Below are positions 45,805 to 51,686 of a stretch of DNA of 51,686 nucleotides, piece by piece; positions within the stretch are counted from its first letter, which is position 1, and each line of letters opens with the position of its first letter. The position numbers were made by a program, and so were the translations under genes. Origin of the DNA: a virus; the IMG/VR virus record IMGVR_UViG_3300045972_000789, positions 1-51,686 of that record; one strand, written 5' to 3'. Below the pieces are notes generated by a model. The model saw nothing but the letters and a program-made list of their open reading frames with translations, searched no databases and was not told where the DNA came from.

Positions 45805-46808
45805 TGGGCGGCCTCCTTTTCCTTGGCCCATTCCGCCACCGCGGCGACGAAACGATCAGGGTCGGCCAACATCCGGGCGGCGTAGGCGGGATCGAGATTG
45901 TCTATGCTTTCGAGCGGACCTTCCGCCGTGTAGCCGAGCTGGCCACGGGCAACCAGGAAATCGACCACGTTGGCCATGTTGGATTTGCGCTGGAACGCGG
46001 CGAAGATCCGGTCGGTCAGCGATGGCGCGGGTTCGGGTGATGCCGCCGGTGGGGCCGCAGTTGCCTGCGCACCGAACACCGGAGCCAGCGATTCCATGGA
46101 AAACGGCAGCTTGTCCGGCAGGCCATGGCGGTTCTTCGCGTCATACGCCGCCGTGTGGGTGGCGAAAAGCACGCGTTCCTTGCCGCCCACGCCGCGCATC
46201 TTGCCGTTGTCCTTTTCGGCGACCTTGGTGACGTAGTTCGCGAACAGCACGACGTCGGCCCATTCCTTGAGCAACGGCGCAACCTGTTTGCTCAGCTTCA
46301 GCTCGAAACGGTCGTAACTGCCCGCCTGGTCGGGTGCCTCGAACTTTTTCACCGTGGCATGCGCCAGAAAAACGATGTGCATGCCGCGAGCAGTCAGCGC
46401 ATCGAGCGAGTTGAGGAACCGGGCGAACTCCTCGGTGAGCATGACCCAGCCTTTGCCATACCCGAAATCCTCGATGGAATCCTTGTTGGCCTTCCGGCAC
46501 AGGTGCTCGGCCAGCCGCTTTTCCAGCCAGTCGGCGGTGTCGATGACCAGCGTGCGGAACGGATGCTCCGATTTGCCAAGCTGGCCGATGGCGGCTTTGA
46601 TTTCCTCCCAGGTCGTCGCCGAATCAAACCGGGCGACGTCGAGGTGGTGGGTGCCGCCCTCGGTGTCGAGGAAGATAGGGGCGGGGGTTTGGCCAGCGAG
46701 CGTCGATTTGCCGACGCCTTCTGATCCGTAAATAACGACCTTCTGAGGTCGGGCGATTCTCCCACGGCGGATGGCCAGGGGACTGGTGGATTGGGTGGTG
46801 GTTTGCAT
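45801..46808 (-). CDS. RecA-like ATPase, Sak4/AAA_24 type
   Basis: A 335-residue protein with Walker A GSEGVGKST (28-36), FLDTEGGTHHLDV, and Walker B-like TLVIDTADWLE. IVFLAHATVKKF and LFANYVTKV follow. Small phage RecA-fold proteins of this kind (Sak4) act in single-strand annealing and recombination. It is the first gene of the leftward replication operon. ATG 46808 was chosen over 46853 because it gives a regular N-terminus (MQTTTQSTSPLAIRRG) and lies 19 nt after a TTTGAC variant of the start-proximal element. Confidence 0.8.
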   Translation of the reverse strand: MQTTTQSTSPLAIRRGRIARPQKVVIYGSEGVGKSTLAGQTPAPIFLDTEGGTHHLDVARFDSATTWEEIKAAIGQLGKSEHPFRTLVIDTADWLEKRLAEHLCRKANKDSIEDFGYGKGWVMLTEEFARFLNSLDALTARGMHIVFLAHATVKKFEAPDQAGSYDRFELKLSKQVAPLLKEWADVVLFANYVTKVAEKDNGKMRGVGGKERVLFATHTAAYDAKNRHGLPDKLPFSMESLAPVFGAQATAAPPAASPEPAPSLTDRIFAAFQRKSNMANVVDFLVARGQLGYTAEGPLESIDNLDPAYAARMLADPDRFVAAVAEWAKEKEAAQ

Positions 46809-46827
46809 CTGGTGAATGCGGCGGGGT

Positions 46828-46833
46828 GTCAAA
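46828..46833 (-). promoter_or_regulatory. Variant start-proximal element TTTGAC (gap 19 to ATG 46808)
   Basis: One-base variant with the longest gap of the set. It may be coincidental. Confidence 0.3.
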
Positions 46834-46856
46834 TTCCCGCCGTCACCCACCACCGG

Positions 46857-46960
46857 GGGACATGTCCCGTTTGCGGCGTCCGATAGCCGTCAAACCTCGC
46901 AACCACGGCGAAAAAAAGTTTGGATTTTTTTCAGCAGGGTCATGGGACATGTCCCGTTTG
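46857..46960. promoter_or_regulatory. Two copies of a 17-bp operator with GGGACATGTCCC palindrome
   Basis: GGGACATGTCCCGTTTG occurs exactly at 46857-46873 and 46944-46960, 87 bp apart (about eight helical turns), upstream of the replication operon. The first 12 bases are a perfect palindrome, as expected for a dimeric repressor. A poly-A/T patch (46909-46932) lies between. The rest of 46961-47170 is AT-rich (TTAATAATTAACTTATTATCAA), with no gene, and may hold the promoter of the + gene at 47171. Confidence 0.65.
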
Positions 46961-47170
46961 GCTGTCCCGGGAAGCCGATCAAGGAAACCGTCAGCACCTC
47001 ATCCCCAGGCAATCCCGCCAATACTTAACTTTGCTTAATAATTAACTTATTATCAACAATTTATGCAAATTTTCGGATTGAAAAATCGGCGTAAAAATCC
47101 AAATATAGTCCCGTTCCGAGAAAAATAACGCTTCATCTTGGGACCAAGCCAAAGAAACCTGATTTGAGAT

Positions 47171-48319
47171 ATGCCTAAGATCCGCCGCCCCCGCCTGCTG
47201 AAGGCCGGTGTCCTCAAGGACATGAAACCGGCCACCCTCACCGCCCTCCTCGCTCCGCACGCCGATTATTTTCGCACGAGGGACGTTTCAATCGATCAAG
47301 TAGCCGAATCCGGCTTCGACTTCGCCGCCCTCGCCGCCGTGCTGGCCTTTTCCACCGAGGACACACCACCCGAACTGGCGGAGCACCTCGATCTGCTGGA
47401 CCTGATCTCTGAGAGCCAGAGTTCCCTGAATTTCGAGGCCGAATATCACCAGATCGTCCAGAGTCTGCGCGAACCCGACGATGGTGAGGCTGATGTGGCC
47501 GTTAAAATCCTGCTCCACGCGCCAGATGTCGCCCTGCATGAATTCAACCGCCAGGCCCTGCATTCCGACCGCTCGCTGGTGTCGTTCCGCCTCAAGCCCG
47601 GGATGCCCACGCTGCCCGTCAATCCTGAGTCAATCGAGCGGCTCAAGTCCATTCTGTCGCCGTGGTTCAAGGAAAACTCACGCTCCGCGACCTGCATCAT
47701 CCATCACCTCAATGAGGCCGAGGGCGACGCCTTCGTGATCCGCCACGGCGACACGCTCAAGCGCATCGGCATTCTCGACGCGGAGGGCAACCGCGACTCC
47801 CATATTTTCCGGCCCGAGCAGGTGGATGTGGCAAACTTCAACCGCATCACCGGCGAGTGGCAGGTGTCCGGGCGCGGCGCAAAGCTCCAGGGGCTTTACC
47901 GCGAAGCGTTCGGCACGGCCTTTCACGGGTCGCTCAAGGCCCTCGCCTACTCGAAGCGCTACTCGCTGGAACCCTTGCGCGATGGACCGTCCGCCCTGAA
48001 ATGCGACATGCTTGCCACCGTGCAATTCGCCGAGCTGAAATCCCTCAAGCTGGGCTTGCATGGCGGACAGCAGTTGTGCATCAGCCGCTCTCCCGTGTTC
48101 GGGGCATTGGAACAGATGGCCGTGGGACTCCTGGCCACTAGCAATCTGCTGGAAGCCACCATTGCCTTCAAACTCGCCAACCGCCGCGCCCGCGTGCTGG
48201 TGCGCATATCCCCCGACCGCGACACCATTCACGGCAATACCTCCGACCCCGCCATTGACGACTGGCTCGTCGAACACCACTTCGCCAATGACGACGTCCA
48301 GCTTGTGGCGAGTGCTTGA
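47171..48319 (+). CDS. Unrecognised protein, first of a two-gene unit
   Basis: A 382-residue protein without signal peptide, membrane segment or familiar motif. It starts MPKIRRPRLLKAGVLKDMKPATLTALLAPHADYFRTRD. The C-terminal part is beta-rich (ALEQMAVGLLATSNLLEATIAFKLANRRARVLVRISPDRD). It is the first rightward gene opposite the replication operon and shares the operator-bearing region. The stop overlaps the next start, so both products probably act together. Candidates are a lysogeny regulator without classical HTH, or a defence or anti-defence module; the sequence decides neither. Confidence 0.6.
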   Translation: MPKIRRPRLLKAGVLKDMKPATLTALLAPHADYFRTRDVSIDQVAESGFDFAALAAVLAFSTEDTPPELAEHLDLLDLISESQSSLNFEAEYHQIVQSLREPDDGEADVAVKILLHAPDVALHEFNRQALHSDRSLVSFRLKPGMPTLPVNPESIERLKSILSPWFKENSRSATCIIHHLNEAEGDAFVIRHGDTLKRIGILDAEGNRDSHIFRPEQVDVANFNRITGEWQVSGRGAKLQGLYREAFGTAFHGSLKALAYSKRYSLEPLRDGPSALKCDMLATVQFAELKSLKLGLHGGQQLCISRSPVFGALEQMAVGLLATSNLLEATIAFKLANRRARVLVRISPDRDTIHGNTSDPAIDDWLVEHHFANDDVQLVASA

Positions 48320-49385
48320 CCGACTCGGAGCAGGCGAGTTTGCAGCCAGCGACTGGCGGCACCACCTCGGGGCCGACTGGGAAATCTGTTGCCCGTTTTT
48401 GAAAAAAGTTTCGGGGCACGCCGAATCCGTGCTCGATCCGGGTCGCCCGTCGCGGCGGCTGGATGTGGTGCCGGACGGGCTGGACGGGTTTCTCGGGATC
48501 GTGGGTGACGATGCGCCGGATGGCCCACCGCTGCCGCTGAGCGCCGATGAAGTCGCGCTGCTGACGCCGGACTGGCATGTCATCGCCCCCGCGCTCGGAA
48601 AAGCCTTCGGTTTCGCCGTCAACCGCTACGAAACCCAGGGATTCACCCGCCAAATCGGCAGCGCCCAGAACGGCAGCGATCCAATCCGCCCGGTGGTGCT
48701 CTGTCTCCCCGCCGGGCATTTCGGCGATCACGGGCGCATCGCCAGCGACCTTTCAGCCCGCCGCGACGCCACAATTCTGCTGCCGTCGGCCCGGTGGGTC
48801 ACGCCGCCCATCCAGGCGCTCGCTTCGGCCAACCGCCTGACGCTGGTCACCGTGGCGGAACACCTGGCGGAAATTGTCACCATCGCCGCCGTTCCGGCGC
48901 TCGCCACGCCGCCGCCGGTTGCGGGATCGAAGACACGGAAAAAGCCGCTTTTGCGGGTCCAGTCCGGCTGGCGCTGGGACATGCTGACCATCGAGGTTGC
49001 TGCCGGCGGTCAGATCATCGTGTCGTGCGACGGCCAGCGGAAGGAACACCGGTTCCGGAAATCCAATGCCAGGACTTACGCCAGGGACTATGAGATCCTG
49101 ATGCACCTCGCCTCCAAGGCCAAGTGGCGCAATCCGCCGACCGGCGCGCCTGAGAACGAGCGGGTGCGACGCCGCTTTCTTCGTTTCCGGGATACCCTGA
49201 CCGAAATGATCGGCATCCCCGGCGACGCCTTCGATACGGAAGGGGACGACTGGACGCCAAAATTCAAGGTGCTGCTCCACAAGAATTTGAGTGGCGTTAG
49301 GGAGAGAATCGTATGCGGGGAGGAGTGCGATGACCTCCCAGCATGGCACCCGCTGTCGCGGGACAAATCACGCGGCCACGGCTAG
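48312..49385 (+). CDS. Unrecognised protein, second of a two-gene unit
   Basis: A 357-residue protein from GTG 48312 (VLDRLGAGEFAASDWRHHLGADWEICCPFLKK), overlapping the previous stop by 8 nt; a TTG at 48303 is possible. It has a central alpha/beta region (IRPVVLCLPAGHFGDHGRIASDLSARRDATILLPSARWVTPPIQALASANRLTLVTVAEHLAEIV) recalling a nucleotide- or sensor-binding fold. A basic C-terminal part follows (RKSNARTYARDYEILMHLASKAKWRNPPTGAPENERVRRRFLRFRDTL) that could bind nucleic acid and resembles a winged-helix layout. No catalytic motif recognised. Confidence 0.6.
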   Translation: MLDRLGAGEFAASDWRHHLGADWEICCPFLKKVSGHAESVLDPGRPSRRLDVVPDGLDGFLGIVGDDAPDGPPLPLSADEVALLTPDWHVIAPALGKAFGFAVNRYETQGFTRQIGSAQNGSDPIRPVVLCLPAGHFGDHGRIASDLSARRDATILLPSARWVTPPIQALASANRLTLVTVAEHLAEIVTIAAVPALATPPPVAGSKTRKKPLLRVQSGWRWDMLTIEVAAGGQIIVSCDGQRKEHRFRKSNARTYARDYEILMHLASKAKWRNPPTGAPENERVRRRFLRFRDTLTEMIGIPGDAFDTEGDDWTPKFKVLLHKNLSGVRERIVCGEECDDLPAWHPLSRDKSRGHG

Positions 49386-49484
49386 AATGACAACGATTGT
49401 GGTACAGACACCCGGCAAAATCATTCGAGAAACATGACGGAATGGCGCTTGCGGGCATGACTGCATCATGGCTAGCGTTGCCCC

Positions 49485-49694
49485 ATGAAACCGCCGAAAA
49501 CCAAAACGAAAAGCCTGCCACGGAAGCGCGGAACGCGCCGCGCCAGCCCCGATCCGGTTAGAGAGGATTCTCCGCCTTATCGCGTCAACGGCAGCACGCC
49601 TGTCGATCCTCTCCGCTTCATCGACCTCTTCTGCGGCATCGGGGGCTTCCGCATCGCTTTCGAGCGTATCTTTACCCAGTGCGTGGTTGGATAG
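49485..49694 (+). pseudogene. Truncated C5 cytosine DNA methyltransferase (N-terminal fragment)
   Basis: After a basic leader (KPPKTKTKSLPRKRGTRR) the frame encodes DPLRFIDLFCGIGGFRIAFE, the SAM-binding motif I of Dcm-type methyltransferases. It then runs on to QCVVG and stops. Catalytic motif IV (PCQ) and the target-recognition region are missing, so the fragment cannot be active. The break lies just before an HNH nuclease gene, consistent with deletion or replacement inside a restriction-modification locus. Confidence 0.75.
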
Positions 49695-49741
49695 TCTGCA
49701 CACACTGCCTTGTCTGAAATAGTAATGTTAGAAGTCGCCAC

Positions 49742-50737
49742 ATGAAACGCGCCGGAGATACAAATAAGAATGGGCAACAGCTTCTCCGGTTGACCGAAGA
49801 GCGCGGCACAGACCACAACTCGCGGATTTGGATTCTGAAATGTCTCAGTTGTCTGAAAGTTTACGGCAGCAATAGCACTGATGCGTGGGAACGGAAATGT
49901 CCCAAGTGTCAGAGCGGAGCGGAAGGGCTATCAATTCCGACTGAGCAGCATGATGTGAACTGGACAAATGATGAACACATTTTGGCCTTCCGTCTCTATA
50001 ATGAAATTCCATTCGGGTCGATCCATAGCCGGAATCCCCGGATTCAGGAACTATCCGCAATCCTTGGTCGACATGTCAATTCTGTTTCACTCAAGCTGGC
50101 AAATATCGCCCGGCTTGATCCAGTGCATCAAGCCAGGGGTATCATGGGAATGAGAAACGGTGCCAAAGGCGAAAAAGCCGTCTGGGACGAATATGCCAAA
50201 GATCCCGAGGCGTTAGCACTGAAAAGTGAAGATCTGCTGGCGACTCGTATTGGCAGGAGTCTGGAGGAGATGGCAGAAATCGAAACAAACGACCTGCCCA
50301 AGGAAGGCATTGAGCGCGACGCGGTAATAAAGATTCGTGTAAATCAGAGTTTCTTCCGGCGTCGCATTCTATCAGCATACGATTTCCGCTGCTGCGTCAC
50401 CGGCCTCACAAGCCGTCCATTGCTCACTGCCAGTCACATTTTATCATGGGCGGAAAACAAGGAGCATCGGCTGAACCCAAAGAACGGACTTTGCCTGAAT
50501 GCTTTGCATGATCGCGCTTTTGACCGTTATATGATGTGGATTGAAAATGGTTTTGTGATCCGGTTTTCTCCCCTCATTCAAAAGGAAGTCCGAAATGTGC
50601 AAGAATCAGAGGATACCATCGAGTGGCTCACCCGCTTCGAGGGTCGTCGGCTCATTCTGCCAAAGAAGTTTTCACCTTCTGTGGAGTTTCTTGAGGTGCA
50701 TGCTGCTAAATGCAAATCCCGGGCACGTTGCGCCTAA
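49742..50737 (+). CDS. HNH endonuclease, probable restriction enzyme
   Basis: A 331-residue protein. An N-terminal zinc ribbon is formed by C34/C37 (CLSC) and C53/C56 (CPKC). Residues ~75-130 look like a helical DNA-binding segment (NDEHILAFRLYNEIPFGSIHSRNPRIQELSAILGR). The HNH core lies at ~215-262 (CCVTGLTSRPLLTASHILSW...NPKNGLCLNALHDRAFDR) with H232 and H256 as key residues. This arrangement is typical of HNH restriction endonucleases next to Dcm-type methyltransferases. Its partner methyltransferase is truncated here, so an intact one elsewhere or an inactive enzyme would be needed. AT-richer than the phage genes. Confidence 0.8.
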   Translation: MKRAGDTNKNGQQLLRLTEERGTDHNSRIWILKCLSCLKVYGSNSTDAWERKCPKCQSGAEGLSIPTEQHDVNWTNDEHILAFRLYNEIPFGSIHSRNPRIQELSAILGRHVNSVSLKLANIARLDPVHQARGIMGMRNGAKGEKAVWDEYAKDPEALALKSEDLLATRIGRSLEEMAEIETNDLPKEGIERDAVIKIRVNQSFFRRRILSAYDFRCCVTGLTSRPLLTASHILSWAENKEHRLNPKNGLCLNALHDRAFDRYMMWIENGFVIRFSPLIQKEVRNVQESEDTIEWLTRFEGRRLILPKKFSPSVEFLEVHAAKCKSRARCA

Positions 50738-50839
50738 TCCGCCGCATTGTTCAATCAATTGAGGATATGGGCATCGGACTTGAACATACATTAAATATTT
50801 GCTTGCATTTTATTGATATACGGGCCAGTTTTTCTGGTC

Positions 50840-51136
50840 ATGAGTTCGAATCGTAGAGGCTACTGTATCTTCACAAACACACTATTACAGGGTCCTGTTC
50901 CAAATGTTAGAGAATGTAGTCTCGACAATTCTGGCAGCACCGTCGAAAATATTTGTGTCTTTGAAACAGAGCTTGATGCTCAGAGAGAAATTGTTGATTT
51001 CATGATGACGCGCCTTCAACAGTTTTTAGATGGCGAGAGAGAATTTGATGATGCGATCACCGTCGAGGAATATGTTGTCGATGTCGATATCCTGCCCGAT
51101 GGTTCGATTGTGGACTCGGAGGGCAAGTGCTTCTGA
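50840..51136 (+). CDS. Small acidic protein of unknown function
   Basis: A 98-residue, acidic protein (MSSNRRGYCIFTNTLLQGPVPN). It has a short beta start, a helix (ETELDAQREIVDFMMTRLQQFLDGEREFDDAI) and a strand pair (VEEYVVDVDILPDGSIVDSEGKCF). An alternative start is at 50813. The ~100 bp upstream are very AT-rich and might hold a promoter. Position between HNH and Vsr genes suggests it is a passenger in the restriction-modification island. No family recognised. Confidence 0.55.
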   Translation: MSSNRRGYCIFTNTLLQGPVPNVRECSLDNSGSTVENICVFETELDAQREIVDFMMTRLQQFLDGEREFDDAITVEEYVVDVDILPDGSIVDSEGKCF

Positions 51137-51224
51137 GGGGAGTTCCGTCCGCGTTGTCGATTCATAACGGCATGGCAAATTGATTGCCATGCAACTTGTC
51201 GTCCATCATGTTAGAAATATAGCA

Positions 51225-51686
51225 ATGGCCGACATTTGGAGCAAACAGAAGCGATCAGAGGTCATGTCTGCGATTCGCAGCAAGGGCAACCGGACGACCG
51301 AGGGTCGGATAATCACGTTCTTTCGTGAGCACGGGATCAAGGGCTGGCGTCGCCATCAATCGCTACCAGGGCGTCCAGACTTTATTTTCAGGAGAGAGAA
51401 GGTGGCGGTCTTCGTCGATGGGTGCTTCTGGCACGGCTGCCCGCAATGTTACCGAGCTCCCACCAGCAACGTGGAATTCTGGAAGAGCAAGATGGAGGGT
51501 AACCGCCGCCGCGACCGCAGGGTGTCACGGCAACTGCGATCCGCCGGGTGGTCCGTGATCCGTGTCCGTGAATGCGTCCTGAAGCGGAGTCCGGCAGCCG
51601 TGGCCAGTCTGGTCCGACAAAAGCTCGGCCATGTCCCCAGGTCTGACCAAACCTTCGGCATTGCCCTCGGGACAAACGGTCGTTAG
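51225..51686 (+). CDS. vsr: Very short patch repair endonuclease (Vsr)
   Basis: A 153-residue mismatch endonuclease that nicks 5' of the T in T:G mismatches arising from deamination of 5-methylcytosine. The start MADIWSKQKRSEVMSAIRSKGNRTTE is the usual Vsr opening. The catalytic aspartate is D52 (GRPDFIF), and the metal/zinc-binding DGCFWHGCPQC follows (H70), then RRDRRVSRQLRSAGWSVIRVREC. Length equals that of characterised Vsr proteins. Its presence implies that a cytosine methyltransferase was or is part of this locus. The window ends exactly at its stop codon. Confidence 0.9.
   Translation: MADIWSKQKRSEVMSAIRSKGNRTTEGRIITFFREHGIKGWRRHQSLPGRPDFIFRREKVAVFVDGCFWHGCPQCYRAPTSNVEFWKSKMEGNRRRDRRVSRQLRSAGWSVIRVRECVLKRSPAAVASLVRQKLGHVPRSDQTFGIALGTNGR

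Noticed and set aside
46857-46955. GGGACATGTCCC as a LexA box
   Set aside because: It matches neither the CTGT-N8-ACAG nor the GAAC-N4-GTTC LexA pattern, so it is reported only as an unassigned operator.
48060-48311. Longer N-terminus for the second gene of the unknown pair
   Set aside because: It would overlap the first gene by more than 250 bp, with Ser/Pro/Ala-rich out-of-frame sequence. GTG 48312 gives the usual short overlap.
1-51686. Apparent over-representation of the pentamer GTTAG/CTAAC across both strands
   Set aside because: A manual count gave about 79 copies in total, against roughly 74 expected at ~60% GC. It is locally denser in the phage genes but not convincingly enriched.

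Overview
The window reads as an almost complete tailed-phage genome (a prophage with a lambda-type head gene order) from a bacterium most likely in the Verrucomicrobiota. The host guess rests on a serine hydrolase carrying an N-terminal SHD1-like domain, on secreted MBG/Ig-repeat and FGE-sulfatase proteins, and on starts with CA-rich leaders and no Shine-Dalgarno. All of these are common in that phylum; none is proof. Phage genes look GC-rich, while the cargo genes at about 33.7-37.0 kb and several small + strand genes are visibly AT-richer.

Layout. 1-1.3 kb: tyrosine recombinase (+). 1.3-24.1 kb: leftward late region. Read in transcription order from 24.1 kb it encodes small and large terminase, a small lipoprotein (possible o-spanin), an M15-type endolysin, a gpW-like joining protein, portal, an S49 protease with a nested scaffold, major capsid, connectors, tail terminator, tail tube candidate, a tail-assembly chaperone with a -1 frameshift, tape measure, tail-tip proteins, a tail fibre candidate and small membrane proteins. 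24.1-30.5 kb: rightward operon with ParB-like protein, TAGT-like glycosyltransferase, MgsA-C-like protein, RadC/JAB protein, amidoligase plus class II amidotransferase, an excisionase-like HTH protein and a AAA+ ATPase. 30.5-36.3 kb: leftward secreted cargo (FGE/MBG giant protein, beta-lactamase-family hydrolase, two lipoproteins), flanked by a partial duplication of the AAA+ gene. 37.0-46.8 kb: epimerase, then a leftward replication and recombination operon (nuclease, LmbU-like protein, primase-helicase, SF2 helicase, SSB-like protein, Cas4/RecB-type nuclease, Sak4-like ATPase) under two copies of a 17-bp palindromic operator. 47.2-49.4 kb: two unrecognised + genes. 49.5-51.7 kb: truncated cytosine methyltransferase, HNH nuclease, a small protein and Vsr.

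Two features stand out. (1) The hexamer GTTGAC lies 14-18 nt upstream of at least 13 phage start codons on both strands, including the internal start of the nested scaffold, mostly where no Shine-Dalgarno is present. (2) Integron-type gene cassettes, with attC-like imperfect palindromes ending in GTTCGGC or GTTGGGC, sit in opposite orientation inside the phage genome: a four-cassette array at 1.9-4.2 kb and two likely single cassettes at 18.3 and 38.0 kb. They encode small lipoproteins or membrane-anchored proteins. No integron integrase and no recognisable CI-type repressor are visible. No tRNA, rRNA or CRISPR array was seen.
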